Source: an uncultured Desulfosoma sp.
GTDB taxonomy: Bacteria > Desulfobacterota > Syntrophobacteria > Syntrophobacterales > DSM-9756
DNA: 44,947 bases
Assembly (NCBI GenBank): GCA_937960435.1
Contig: CALGPN010000036.1
Coordinates: forward strand, 1 to 44,947
Direction: 5' to 3'
The translations under genes were made by a program, and so were the position numbers. This document shows positions 16,231 through 25,042 of the stretch, one piece after another; within the stretch, counting starts at the first letter, position 1; the number at the start of each line of letters is the position of its first letter. Under the pieces are notes generated by a model. That model was given only the letters and a program-made list of their open reading frames with translations. It ran no database searches and had not been told where the DNA came from.

Positions 16231-16938
16231 CTAAGGGTGGCGGACCCAGAGCATGACGAGCTTCATCAGCAGGGGCGTGACCACGGCCGTGGCGATCCCG
16301 TTGAGGCATATGGCCAACCCGCCAGCCGCTCCCTGGGCTTCCCCCTCTTCCACGGCCCGGGCCGTGCCGATCCCATGGGAGGCCGCCCCCATGGCGAGGC
16401 CGAAGGCCACGGGCTGTCGTACCCCGCATAAACGCAACACCCCCGGGCCGATGACGGCGCCGAGGATTCCCGTGGCGATAACAATGGCCGCCGTCAAGGG
16501 CGGGATGCCCCCGATCTTTTCCGCAATACCCATGGCAATGGGCGTTGTCACCGATTTCGGCGCCAGAGACGCCACCACGGGACCCGATGCGCCCAACAGG
16601 GCCGCCGTTCCCGCAGCGCTCAGCACCCCCACCACCGCGGCCACGCCGATGGAAACCCCAATGGCACGACCCCGTTTTCGAATCTCTTCCATCTGCAGGT
16701 AAAGGGGAACGCCCAGGGCCACCACGGCGGGGCCCAGAAAGAAACTGATGATCTGGCCGCCTTGGAAGTAGTCCTCGTAGCGAAGGCCCGTCAGCCTCAA
16801 AAAGGCCATGAGACCCAAGATGGCCAGCAAAACGGGGTTGAGCCAGAAATACTTGAACCGAAGGTAAAGGCGTTGGGCGCCGTAAAAGGCAAGAAAGGTG
16901 ATAAAGACAGAAAACGCCTTAGAGGTGAAAAAAGCCAT
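16231..16938 (-). CDS. lrgB: LrgB/YohK/CidB-family membrane protein
   Basis: A 235-residue polytopic membrane protein with hydrophobic helices throughout (for example FSVFITFLAFYGAQ, LNPVLLAILGLMAFL, ISFFLGPAVVALGVPLYLQ, AIGVSIGVAAVVGVLSAAG). The LrgB signatures SLAPKSVTTPIAMGIAEKIGG and SHGIGTARA are present. The true start is the ATG at 16938, overlapping the lrgA stop (ATGA). Family knowledge: LrgAB/CidAB were called holin-like, but PftAB of Bacillus subtilis takes up pyruvate and the plant homologue PLGG1 carries glycolate/glycerate. Placed beneath a GlcDF-GntR set, transport of a 2-oxo or 2-hydroxy acid is the likelier role. Confidence 0.92.
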   Translation of the reverse strand: MAFFTSKAFSVFITFLAFYGAQRLYLRFKYFWLNPVLLAILGLMAFLRLTGLRYEDYFQGGQIISFFLGPAVVALGVPLYLQMEEIRKRGRAIGVSIGVAAVVGVLSAAGTAALLGASGPVVASLAPKSVTTPIAMGIAEKIGGIPPLTAAIVIATGILGAVIGPGVLRLCGVRQPVAFGLAMGAASHGIGTARAVEEGEAQGAAGGLAICLNGIATAVVTPLLMKLVMLWVRHP

Positions 16939-17276
16939 CAGGACCGCTCCATCTTTTGCATGACCCATCCGACCACCACCAGCACCACCACCGTGCTCAC
17001 CACGTAGGCGACGACCAAAGGGAACCATTCGCGGGCCAAGAGATCCAAGTAGAGAAGGAGGCCCACACCCGGAGGCACAAAGAAAAAGGCCATGTTTTGC
17101 ACCAAAAGGTCCGCGGCGGGTTTGACGCTCTTGACATCCACCCAGCCCCGACACAAGGATACGGTCAGAAGCATCATGCCGATGACGTTTCCGGGGATCG
17201 GCAGTCCAAAGACGAAACTCACCAAATCGCCCAACGCAAGAAAGCCGAAGATGAGACACAGGCTTTGGATCAACAT
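16938..17276 (-). CDS. lrgA: LrgA/CidA-family small membrane protein
   Basis: A 112-residue protein with four predicted membrane helices and the family signature GLPIPGNVIGMMLL near residue 25, then MAFFFVPPGVGLLLYLDLL. It starts 4 bases after the gntR stop; a clear ribosome site is lacking, so translational coupling to gntR is likely. It overlaps lrgB by an ATGA. It should form a complex with LrgB in the inner membrane. Confidence 0.92.
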   Translation of the reverse strand: MLIQSLCLIFGFLALGDLVSFVFGLPIPGNVIGMMLLTVSLCRGWVDVKSVKPAADLLVQNMAFFFVPPGVGLLLYLDLLAREWFPLVVAYVVSTVVVLVVVGWVMQKMERS

Positions 17277-17280
17277 GCCG

Positions 17281-17997
17281 TTACGGGGCCTTGCGCGATC
17301 GGAAGAAATCCAACACGAATCCGATGTGGCGCCTCATGGCGTTGAGGGCCTCTTCGCTGTCCCTGTGCCTGATGGCTTCATAGATCGCCGTGTGTTGTTC
17401 CACGATTCGTGGAAGATTGGCCGGGTCCTCGTAGAGTTTCTGCAAGTTCATGCGAATGCCGTAAAAGAGAAAATCATAAAGGCTTCGCATCACCTTGACC
17501 TGGACGGGATTGCGACTGGCGTAGGCCACGGCCATGTGAAAGCTGATGTCCGGTTCATGCCCCAGACCCCCGGCGGCAATATCGGCTTTCATAGCTTCGA
17601 GGCTAGTGCGCAGGTGTTCTATATCCCGATCGTCGGCCCGATTGGCGGCCAAAGCCGCCGCCGTGCATTCCAAGCCCATGCGCACCTCCAGAATGTGCTC
17701 CAACGTCACATCCTCGCCCTCCATAAAGGTCGCCATGGGGTTTTCATGAAGCGGGTCCAGGCTGCGCACGAAGGTGCCTTGCCCGTGGCGCTGCTCCACC
17801 AAGTTCATGACGTTGAGCTGGTTGATGGCTTCCCGGACCGTAGGACGGCTGACGTGAAGTTGGCGCGCCAACTCCCGCTCCGACGGCAACCTCTCCCCGG
17901 GCTTCAAAAACCCCCGGTAGATGAGCTCGGTCAATTGCTGGGCCACTTCATCGGCCACACGCTTGGGCTTGATGGGCTTAACGGGAAGAGTCGTCAC
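17281..17997 (-). CDS. GntR-family regulator, FadR/LldR subfamily (FCD domain)
   Basis: A 238-residue repressor or activator. The N-terminal winged helix-turn-helix (residues about 10-75) contains GFLKPGERLPSERELARQLHVSRPTVREAINQL. The all-helical FCD domain (about 85-230) carries the metal/ligand residues in DISFHMAVA and EQHTAIYEAI. This is the subfamily of LldR, GlcC and PdhR, which respond to lactate, glycolate or pyruvate. The GTG start at 17997 overlaps the stop of the Fe-S subunit gene (GTGA). It sits between the dehydrogenase genes and lrgAB, so it likely controls this operon and perhaps the divergent TRAP-lut operon. Confidence 0.92.
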   Translation of the reverse strand: MTTLPVKPIKPKRVADEVAQQLTELIYRGFLKPGERLPSERELARQLHVSRPTVREAINQLNVMNLVEQRHGQGTFVRSLDPLHENPMATFMEGEDVTLEHILEVRMGLECTAAALAANRADDRDIEHLRTSLEAMKADIAAGGLGHEPDISFHMAVAYASRNPVQVKVMRSLYDFLFYGIRMNLQKLYEDPANLPRIVEQHTAIYEAIRHRDSEEALNAMRRHIGFVLDFFRSRKAP

Positions 17998-19295
17998 GGT
18001 CCCAAACTTTCGGCGTAAATTTCTATGGCATGTCGCACCTGCACGGCATCCCCGGCTTGACTCAGACGATCGTGAAACTGAATCATGCAGGCCGGACAGC
18101 CCGTGGTCAAGATATGGGCCCCCGTCGCCGCGACCATGTCTCTTTTCCTACGACCCACTCGAGACGACAAGTCGTAATGTTCCAGGCTGAAACTGCCGCC
18201 TAGGCCGCAACACCAATCGGACTGGGCCATTTCCACAAGACGGATCCCTGAACAGGATTTGAGAAGCCGCCGGGGTTCCTCGAACACTCCGAGGGATTTC
18301 TTGAGGTGGCACGGGTCGTGGTAGGTCACGGCAACGGCGTCGGAGCTCGGCACGGCCTCGACCGGGTGAAGCCCTAGACGGCGGATGAGGAATTCGTGAA
18401 TGTCCATGGTCTTTTCGCTCAGTCTTCGCACACGTTCCCCCATGGGAGAGCCGTCGTCGGAAAAAAGCACGGGCCAAACTTTGCGGATGGTGGAGGTGCA
18501 GGTGGCGCAGGACGTCACCAAGACATCGAAGCGATCCACGGGAAACCGGTCCAGGTTGTGTCGCACAAGCTTCTTAAAGGCCGTCATGTCCCCCGAAGAG
18601 GCTGCGGGAATCCCGCAGCATGCTTGATTGTCGGGAAGGTAGACGCCGACTTCGTGTGAGCGAAGCACCTTGAGGGTAGCCCGGGCGACGGAAGGGAAAA
18701 TCTTGTCGATGAGACACCCGACAAAAAAGCCGACCTTGATGCCTGAAGTACCCGGGGGAGTCTCCAGCGCAGGCAGTTCGGCATGAAAGGGTTTGAGGGC
18801 TAAAGGTTTAATGTGCCGATCCCCTAACAAAGGGGTTGTAAACCGGGCGCACGATGTGCCGAGGACTTCGTTGGCGGGTTCGGTAAAAAGATCCTGAAAC
18901 CGAGCGGCCCATTCGGTCACCTTGTCGAAAAAGGCGGGATTGGCCAGAATGCCGCGAAGAATGAGCTTCTTGACCGGCGAGAGCCCCATGTAACCGGCGA
19001 GAATGGCCCGGGCTTTCAGGAAAATGTCCAGGACCTTGACCCCGCTGGGACAATTGGCTGCGCAGGATCCGCAAAGCAAACAGCGGTTGAGCCGCTCGGA
19101 AACCCCTTTGGGATCGCGGAACATTTCCTTGGAAAGTCCCTCCAGCAGGGCCAACTTCCCGCGCGCCACATCAGCCTCGCGGCCCGTTTCGGCATATAGA
19201 GGGCAAACGGCTTGGCACATGCCGCAGCGCATGCACACCACCATCTGGTCTTCCAATTCCCGCACAAGCCGGGCCAGATCTTTCATGCCGGCCAT
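17994..19295 (-). CDS. GlcF-like iron-sulfur subunit of 2-hydroxyacid (D-lactate) dehydrogenase
   Basis: A 433-residue cytosolic Fe-S protein. Two ferredoxin motifs occur at residues 21-31 (CMRCGMCQAVC) and 72-82 (CLLCGSCAANC). Two CCG domains follow (VGCLIDKIFPS...NQACCGIP, and YHDPCHLKK...WCCGLGG...GCPACMIQF), as in GlcF and heterodisulfide-reductase HdrB modules. It passes electrons from the FAD subunit GlcD into the membrane or a HdrD-like acceptor. The gene begins 1 base after the glcD stop and overlaps gntR, so all are one transcript. The ATG at 19295 was chosen; a second ATG three codons on is possible. Confidence 0.92.
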   Translation of the reverse strand: MAGMKDLARLVRELEDQMVVCMRCGMCQAVCPLYAETGREADVARGKLALLEGLSKEMFRDPKGVSERLNRCLLCGSCAANCPSGVKVLDIFLKARAILAGYMGLSPVKKLILRGILANPAFFDKVTEWAARFQDLFTEPANEVLGTSCARFTTPLLGDRHIKPLALKPFHAELPALETPPGTSGIKVGFFVGCLIDKIFPSVARATLKVLRSHEVGVYLPDNQACCGIPAASSGDMTAFKKLVRHNLDRFPVDRFDVLVTSCATCTSTIRKVWPVLFSDDGSPMGERVRRLSEKTMDIHEFLIRRLGLHPVEAVPSSDAVAVTYHDPCHLKKSLGVFEEPRRLLKSCSGIRLVEMAQSDWCCGLGGSFSLEHYDLSSRVGRRKRDMVAATGAHILTTGCPACMIQFHDRLSQAGDAVQVRHAIEIYAESLGP

Positions 19296-19296
19296 C

Positions 19297-20682
19297 TCAC
19301 GCCTCCCCGATCACCTTGCCGGGATTCAAAATGTTTTTGGGATCCAGGGCTCGTTTGATGCGACGAGCGTACTCCAGGGTCGCTCGCGTGGTTTCCTTTT
19401 CCATGAAGGGGGCCTTGGCCAAGCCGATCCCATGTTCCCCGGACAGGGTGCCGCCCATGGCTAGGGCTCGATCAAAGATTTCTTCCACGGCCCGTTCCAC
19501 GCGGTGCCATTCCTCGCTGTTGCGCCGATCGGTGAGGATCGTGGGATGGAGGTTCCCGTCCCCGGCATGACCGAAGGTGCCGATGGTCAAGTTGTACTTG
19601 GCGGCGATGTCCTGGATCGCTTGGACCATGTCCGGGATGCGGCTTCGAGGCACCGTGGCATCTTCCAAAACCACCGTGGGTTTGAGCTTGGCGAGGGCGG
19701 AGAGGGCTGCGCGGCGCGCTTCCCACACCTTGTCCCGTTCCTGAGGCGTTTGCGCCACTCGAAGCCGCTGCGCCCCCAACTTTCGACAGATGGCTTCCAC
19801 CTTGGCGGCGTCCTCTTCCACCTGGGCCGGGTGACCGTCCACTTCAATGAGGAGCAGGGCGGCGGCATCGGTGGGAAGGCCGGCTCGGGAAAAAGATTCT
19901 ACGGCGCGGATGGTGAAATTGTCGAGAAATTCCAAGGTTGCGGGGACGATCTTTTCGGCGATGATGGTCGCCACCGTCTGGGAGGCTCCGGAGACGGCAT
20001 CAAAGACGGCCATCATGGATTTTCGATGCTGGGGCTGGGGAATGAGCTTGAGAAGGATCTTGAAAATGACCCCGAGGGTGCCTTCCGAACCCACGAGAAG
20101 GGACGCCAGATTGTATCCGGTGACACACTTGACGGTGCGCGCGCCCGTTTTGACGACGTTACCTTCGACGTCGAAAAATTCCAGGCCCATGACATAATCC
20201 CGCGTGACCCCGTATTTCAGTCCGCGCAGACCTCCCGCATTTTCCGCCACGTTGCCTCCCAAAGTGGAGACGGCCTGGCTCCCGGGGTCCGGTGGGTAAA
20301 AAAGGCCGCGGGCTTCCGCCGCGGCGGCGAATTTGGCCGTGATGACCCCGGGTTCCACCACGGCGTAGAGGTCTTCCGCGTTGATTTCCAAAATGCGGTT
20401 TAAGGCATTGGTGAGCACCACCACTCCTTGGGCTTTGGGAATGGTGCCCCCGCTCAGATTGGTGCCGGCGCCGCGAACGGTCAGGGGAACGGCGTTTTCG
20501 TGACAGAGCCGGACCACATGCCCGAGACTCTCAGCCGTAAGGGGCCTCACCACGGCGGCGGGGACCACCGCATCGAGCACCGCCGCATCGTAGGCGTACA
20601 CCGCCCGATCCGCCTCGTCTAAGAAGACATTGTCCTTGCCCACGGCTTCCATCAAAGCGTTGACGAAACTTGCCGAGATCAT
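19297..20682 (-). CDS. FAD-linked 2-hydroxyacid dehydrogenase (GlcD / D-lactate dehydrogenase type)
   Basis: Oxidises a D-2-hydroxy acid, probably D-lactate or glycolate, to the 2-oxo acid. The 461-residue protein has the FAD-binding PCMH fold (PLTVRGAGTNLSGGTIP, VEPGVI, YPPDPGS, TLGGNVAENAGG, KYGVTRDYVMGLE, GSEGTLGVI) and the C-terminal FAD-oxidase domain (GTFGHAGDGNLHPT, SGEHGIGLAK). The ATG at 20682 with GGAGGAG upstream is chosen; the in-frame extension to 20811 has no family similarity. It is the first gene of the operon with the Fe-S subunit, GntR, LrgA and LrgB. Such GlcDF pairs are the D-lactate dehydrogenases of many sulfate reducers. Confidence 0.92.
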   Translation of the reverse strand: MISASFVNALMEAVGKDNVFLDEADRAVYAYDAAVLDAVVPAAVVRPLTAESLGHVVRLCHENAVPLTVRGAGTNLSGGTIPKAQGVVVLTNALNRILEINAEDLYAVVEPGVITAKFAAAAEARGLFYPPDPGSQAVSTLGGNVAENAGGLRGLKYGVTRDYVMGLEFFDVEGNVVKTGARTVKCVTGYNLASLLVGSEGTLGVIFKILLKLIPQPQHRKSMMAVFDAVSGASQTVATIIAEKIVPATLEFLDNFTIRAVESFSRAGLPTDAAALLLIEVDGHPAQVEEDAAKVEAICRKLGAQRLRVAQTPQERDKVWEARRAALSALAKLKPTVVLEDATVPRSRIPDMVQAIQDIAAKYNLTIGTFGHAGDGNLHPTILTDRRNSEEWHRVERAVEEIFDRALAMGGTLSGEHGIGLAKAPFMEKETTRATLEYARRIKRALDPKNILNPGKVIGEA

Positions 20683-21237
20683 CGTGGACTCCTCCATGAA
20701 TCGGCCCGCCTCAGCACCAAACGGGCGCGGGGGAATGGGGAACGTCCGGGCCGCCGCAGCCTGAGAGCCGGCGGGGTGGTAAGTGGTAAGGCCATAAGAC
20801 ATGAGCACCAATTGGGATGGCGGTGACGGCCCGTCGCTTCAGAGCCTACCAGCCTCTTTCGGCTTTTGCAAGGCCTTTGTGAAATTTTTTCTTGACATCG
20901 CCGGGGAGCCTGTGCCAAGTATGTGGTCAAGCCATCAGCCGGATAAAAACTCGTGGCGCATCATCCGTGTCGGCGTGGGCTCCGATTTCCATGTTCTGGG
21001 GAAAAAGGGGCTCGGAACTCGCCCCCCTTTCCCCGCCGCTCCCCCTCATCCTCCCGCCGCGCTCCGCGGACCCGTCGACCGATAGAAAATCCTTGAAAGG
21101 GGGTGGGAGTTCCAACCGGCCGCACAGGGTTTTTAACCTTTTCCGAACCCTCGAACCGGAAAGCGTACGGTCCCAAAAGATGACAAGTTTCCACAAAGGA
21201 ATTTCTTTCGACACAACCGAGCAAAGGAGAAGGTGCC
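20683..21237. other. Divergent regulatory region between the glcD and TRAP operons
   Basis: A 555-base gap between two divergently transcribed operons; both promoters and a GntR operator should lie here. Visible elements: overlapping direct repeats of GTGGTAA at 20776-20790, the palindrome CCAATTGG at 20808-20815, and a perfect TTGACA at 20892-20897 without a good -10 at 16-18 bases. None can be assigned firmly as promoter or operator. No gene is supported. Confidence 0.5.
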
Positions 21238-22395
21238 ATGAAGCGCTGGGCAACGGGAACCATGGTTTGTGTTTTGGCGATTTTTCTGGCTCTGGGAACG
21301 GCTCTGGCCGCCAAAGAACAACGCGGCAAGTTCGCGGAAGACCCACGCCACGAAGTGGCCAAAAAGGTGGATTTCAAACCCTCCGACAAGACCTATCGCT
21401 GGAAGATGGTCATGCCCTGGACCAAGGGCCTTTTGTTCTACGACATCGCCCAACACTTTGCCGACAGTGTCCGGTTGGCCTCCGCCGGCCGTTTGGACAT
21501 CAAGATCTTTTCCGCCGACGAATTGGTGCCGGCCATGCAGACCTTCGACGCCGTCGCGCAAGGCACCGCGGAAGTGGGCCATGACTGGCCGGGCTATTGG
21601 AAGGGCAAAAACGAAGCCTTCGTGGCCTTTGCTTCCGTCCCCTTCGGGTTGGATGCCGAAGGCTACAACATCTGGCTCTATGAAAAGGGCGGTTTGGAAA
21701 TGATGCAGGAACTCTACGGCCGTTTCGGCCTGCACGCTCTGCCCTGCGGCCAGGTGGGCCAGGAAATGGGCCTTTTCTCCAACAAACGCGCCACCAAAAT
21801 GGAAGACTTCAAGGGCCTGCGCGTGCGCACCCCCGGTTGGTACATGGACATCATGAACATGCTGGGCGCTTCCGTGAGCCCTCTTCCCGGCGGTGAAGTC
21901 TATCTGGCCCTGGAACGCGGCGTCATCGACGCGGCCGAATTCTCCTCCCCGGCCATCAACTATCCCATGGGTTTCGACGAAGTCACCAAGTATTCCATCC
22001 AGCCGGGCGTCCATCAGCCGGGATGTCAGTGCGCCGTGTTTTTCAACAAGAAGGCCTGGGACGAGCTGCCGCAAGACCTCAAATGGATCGTGCAGCTTGC
22101 GGCCATGGAAACCCAGCTGTGGAGCTACAACTGGGTCAATGCCCTGAACGCCAAGGCCATTCAGGAATTTAAGAAGCGCATCGAATTCGTCCGCATGGAT
22201 ACGGACACCCTCGTCCAATTCCGCAAAACCACCAAACAGTACCTGGATTCTTTGAAGGAAAAATACCCGGATGTGAAAAAGGTTTTGGATTCCCAGGAAG
22301 CCTTCATCGAGGAATACGCCGTTTGGCGTGACGCCCGAAGCGGCGCGACCCCGTGGCCTTATGAAATTTACATTTCGGGGCGGGTCACCGAATAA
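21238..22395 (+). CDS. TRAP transporter substrate-binding protein (TakP/lactate-binding type)
   Basis: A 385-residue periplasmic binding protein with a signal peptide (VCVLAIFLALGTALA, cleavage after ALAA). It has the DctP fold with blocks MPWTKG, AVAQGTAEVGHDWPGYWKGK, FKGLRVRTPGWYMDIM (with the carboxylate-binding arginine of TRAP SBPs) and the ERGVIDAAEFSSP region. The GHxxxYYWxGK-like pattern resembles the 2-oxoacid binder TakP and the lactate binder TTHA0766. With lactate-oxidation genes on both sides, lactate or a 2-oxo acid is the probable ligand. The ATG at 21238 has AAGGAGAAGG upstream. A stable hairpin follows the gene. Confidence 0.9.
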   Translation: MKRWATGTMVCVLAIFLALGTALAAKEQRGKFAEDPRHEVAKKVDFKPSDKTYRWKMVMPWTKGLLFYDIAQHFADSVRLASAGRLDIKIFSADELVPAMQTFDAVAQGTAEVGHDWPGYWKGKNEAFVAFASVPFGLDAEGYNIWLYEKGGLEMMQELYGRFGLHALPCGQVGQEMGLFSNKRATKMEDFKGLRVRTPGWYMDIMNMLGASVSPLPGGEVYLALERGVIDAAEFSSPAINYPMGFDEVTKYSIQPGVHQPGCQCAVFFNKKAWDELPQDLKWIVQLAAMETQLWSYNWVNALNAKAIQEFKKRIEFVRMDTDTLVQFRKTTKQYLDSLKEKYPDVKKVLDSQEAFIEEYAVWRDARSGATPWPYEIYISGRVTE

Positions 22396-22427
22396 GGCTC
22401 CTTGGTCTGCAACCTCTGGAATGTGAA

Positions 22428-22464
22428 AGGGATCCGGCGATCCCTGGGGGGCCGCCGGATCCCT
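22428..22464 (+). promoter_or_regulatory. 12-bp-stem hairpin between the TRAP binding-protein and membrane genes
   Basis: Perfect inverted repeat AGGGATCCGGCG (22428-22439) and CGCCGGATCCCT (22453-22464) with a 13-base loop. No T-run follows, so it is more likely an mRNA-stabilising or attenuating structure than a full terminator. It fits the usual need for excess binding protein over membrane subunits. Confidence 0.7.
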
Positions 22465-22481
22465 CAGCGGAGATCCCCGTT

Positions 22482-22982
22482 ATGGCCAATCCATTCAGCT
22501 CTTTCATCGACGGTTTCGTCGACCGCCAAGGTCGGCTGTGTTCTCTGTTGATCCTTCCCTTGTGCGGGGTTGTCATCTATGAAGTCGTCATGCGCTATGT
22601 TCTTAACGCCCCCACCATTTGGGGCTTTGAAATGACCACCTTTCTTTACGGTTTGCATTACATGTTGGGCTTGGCCTACACCGAACTCAACAACGGCCAC
22701 GTGAAGGTAGATATCCTCACCGCTCGCATCAAGAAAAAGCCCGCTACGATTCTTTCCATCGTCACGAGCCTGGTGATCTTCGTGCCCGTCCTGAGCCTGC
22801 TCACTTACGGGACGTGGCTTTTCGCCATTAAGTCCACAAAAATGTTGGAAAAAAACCCCACCAGCTGGGCTCCACCCATCTGGCCCATCAAGATTCTCAT
22901 GGCGATGAGCTTCACGTTTTTGTTGCTTCAAGGCCTTTCCAAACTGTTTCAAGACATCGCGTCTCTAAAAAGCCGTTCCTAA
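22482..22982 (+). CDS. TRAP transporter small membrane subunit (DctQ)
   Basis: A 166-residue inner-membrane protein with four hydrophobic helices, including LCSLLILPLCGVVIYEVVMRYVL, WGFEMTTFLYGLHYMLGLAYT, IVTSLVIFVPVLSLLTYG and ILMAMSFTFLLLQGL. The E-x-x-R-Y-V-x-N-x-P-T-x-W-x-x-E pattern is typical of DctQ. GGAGA precedes the ATG. It forms the transporter with the large subunit encoded 23 bases downstream. Confidence 0.92.
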   Translation: MANPFSSFIDGFVDRQGRLCSLLILPLCGVVIYEVVMRYVLNAPTIWGFEMTTFLYGLHYMLGLAYTELNNGHVKVDILTARIKKKPATILSIVTSLVIFVPVLSLLTYGTWLFAIKSTKMLEKNPTSWAPPIWPIKILMAMSFTFLLLQGLSKLFQDIASLKSRS

Positions 22983-23005
22983 CCCCTGTGTCGAGGTGAC
23001 GTCCC

Positions 23006-24349
23006 ATGAGTCCTGAAGTACTCACCGTGGCCATGTTCGGCACCCTGGTGGTGGCCGTGGCCTTGGGCCATCCGCTGGCATATACCCTGGCGGGCGTGGC
23101 CACACTGTTCGGTCTCATCGATAACGGTTTCAATGTCCAGATGCTTTTCAACATGTATGCCAATCAATGTTGGGGGATCATGGACAACTACGTGCTGGTG
23201 GCCATTCCTCTTTTCATCTTCATGGCCCAGCTTCTGGATCGTTCCAAAGTCGCCGAGAAACTTTTTGAATCCCTCTACATCGTGCTGGGCTCGGTCAAAG
23301 GCGGGCTCGGGTTGGCCGTGGTGGTGGTCTGCACGGTCTTTGCCGCCACCACAGGCATCATCGGCGCTTCCGTCGTGGCCATGGGGCTTCTGGCGGCACC
23401 TGCCCTCGTGGAAAAAGGCTACGACAAGGCCATGACCTCGGGCATCATCTGCGCCGCCGGCACCCTGGGCATCCTCATTCCTCCGAGCATCATGATGGTT
23501 GTCTACGGCGGCCTCACGGGTCTCAAAGAAACCTCCGTGGGGAACCTCTTTGCCGGCGCCGTCATCCCCGGGCTCATTCTCTCCGGCCTCTACTTCATCT
23601 ACATCCTGATCCGCTGCACCATCAACCCGAAGATGGGCCCTCCCATCAGCAAGGAAGAAGCGGGACGCTATTCCGGGGCTCAGAAAATGGCCATGACGAT
23701 GAAGTCTTTGGTGCCCCCTCTGGCTTTGATTTTTATGGTCATGGGAACCATTTTGGGCGGCGTGGCCACCCCCACGGAAGCCGCTGGCTTGGGAGCTCTC
23801 GGCGCCTTCATCCTGGCCGTGGCCAACCGCAAACTCACCTGGAAGGTCCTTAAGGAATCCAGTTATGCCACACTGCGCACCACCGCCATGGTCATGATGC
23901 TCTTTATCGGCGGCAAATTTTTCAGCGCCGTCTTCCTCCGCATGGGGGGAGGCGATGTGGTGGCGGATTTGCTCATCGGTTCGGGTTTAAGCAAGTGGAC
24001 CATCGTCTTTATCATGATGCTCATCGTTTTCATCATGGGCATGTTTGTGGACTGGGCGGCCATTCTCCTGGTCACGGTGCCTATTTTCATGCCCATTCTT
24101 TTGGAGCTGGAAATCGATCCTCTCTGGTTTTCCATGCTCATGTGCGTGAATCTTCAAACCTCCTTTCTCACGCCGCCTTTCGGTTACGCGCTTTTTTACT
24201 TTGCCGGCGTCGCCCCCAAGGGCTACGACATGATGACCATTTACAAGGGAATTATTCCCTTTGTGGTTTTGCAGCTCATAGGCCTCCTCGTGATTTCGTT
24301 CTTTCCAGGAACCGTGACCTGGCTGCCCGATCTCTTCTTCGGTCGATGA
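23006..24349 (+). CDS. TRAP transporter large membrane subunit (DctM)
   Basis: A 447-residue, roughly 12-helix transport subunit of the DctM family, which couples substrate uptake to the sodium or proton gradient. Signature stretches include YVLVAIPLFIFMAQLLDRS, TTGIIGASVVAMGLLAAPAL, GILIPPSIMMVVYGGLTG, ATPTEAAGLGALGAF and TSFLTPPFGYALFYF. GAGGTGA lies upstream of the ATG. Length is normal for the stand-alone M subunit. The 135 bases to lutC contain a 6-bp GACGGG/CCCGTC hairpin (24442-24463) but no terminator-like T-run, so transcription may continue into lutC. Confidence 0.94.
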   Translation: MSPEVLTVAMFGTLVVAVALGHPLAYTLAGVATLFGLIDNGFNVQMLFNMYANQCWGIMDNYVLVAIPLFIFMAQLLDRSKVAEKLFESLYIVLGSVKGGLGLAVVVVCTVFAATTGIIGASVVAMGLLAAPALVEKGYDKAMTSGIICAAGTLGILIPPSIMMVVYGGLTGLKETSVGNLFAGAVIPGLILSGLYFIYILIRCTINPKMGPPISKEEAGRYSGAQKMAMTMKSLVPPLALIFMVMGTILGGVATPTEAAGLGALGAFILAVANRKLTWKVLKESSYATLRTTAMVMMLFIGGKFFSAVFLRMGGGDVVADLLIGSGLSKWTIVFIMMLIVFIMGMFVDWAAILLVTVPIFMPILLELEIDPLWFSMLMCVNLQTSFLTPPFGYALFYFAGVAPKGYDMMTIYKGIIPFVVLQLIGLLVISFFPGTVTWLPDLFFGR

Positions 24350-24484
24350 CATCATGGGCCTCAAAGGAAAAGACCGAGACCTCGGGGCTGCGGGAGGGAA
24401 ACGAAGAAAAGGAAGCGAAGGGTATATTTCATGCCGGGCGGGACGGGTACGAACCGCCCCGTCGCCGCGAACAGGAGCTATTCG

Positions 24485-25042
24485 ATGAACGATCAAGACC
24501 TGGTGGAACTCATGAGCGGGAAGGCGCAGGCGGTGCAAACGGTGGTCCGCCTGTGCGCCCATTGGGACGAGGTGGTGACGTACACTCTGGATCTCACCGC
24601 CTCCCAGGGCGGATCGTCCGTCGCACCCTGGGGCCTTCCCGACCAGGCTCGGGACCGCCTCATCCAAGGGGCCGCGCACAAGGGTCTTCGCGTCCTGGAT
24701 CCTCCTTTTCGCCGGCATTTGGAACAAATCCATACGGCGCTCACCCCGGTGGACTGGGGCGTCGCCGAAACAGGCACCCTGGTTCTGGATTCCACTTCGG
24801 AAGATCTTCGCCTCGCCACCATGCTCTCCGAAACCCACGTGGCCGTGCTCCCGAAAGAGCGCCTTCGGAGATCTTCTTTTGACGTGGCCGAAGCCATGAA
24901 GGCCTGGCACATGGATCCCCCCCGCTATGTGGCCTTCATCTCCGGAGCCAGCCGTACGGCGGACATCGAAAGGGTCCTCACCATCGGGGTGCATGGGCCG
25001 CAGCACCTGCACCTTCTCATTCTCAAGGAGGCCGACGCATGA
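24485..25042 (+). CDS. lutC: LutC/LldG-like LUD-domain subunit of L-lactate dehydrogenase
   Basis: A 185-residue LUD-domain protein. The conserved block WGVAETGTLVLDSTSEDLRLATMLSETHVAVLP and the C-terminal FISGASRTADIERVLTIGVHGPQHLHLLIL are diagnostic of LutC/YkgG. The ATG at 24485 has AGGAGC six bases upstream and is preferred to an in-frame start at 24431. It overlaps the LutBA fusion by 4 bases (ATGA). LutABC oxidises L-lactate to pyruvate in the cytosol; this arrangement (LldG plus fused LldEF) is known from the organic-acid oxidation regions of Desulfovibrio. Confidence 0.92.
   Translation: MNDQDLVELMSGKAQAVQTVVRLCAHWDEVVTYTLDLTASQGGSSVAPWGLPDQARDRLIQGAAHKGLRVLDPPFRRHLEQIHTALTPVDWGVAETGTLVLDSTSEDLRLATMLSETHVAVLPKERLRRSSFDVAEAMKAWHMDPPRYVAFISGASRTADIERVLTIGVHGPQHLHLLILKEADA

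Noticed and set aside
20892-20897. Perfect TTGACA upstream of the TRAP operon
   Set aside because: No -10-like hexamer at 15-19 bases; the nearest TATGTG is 22 bases away, and the leader to the ATG would be very long.
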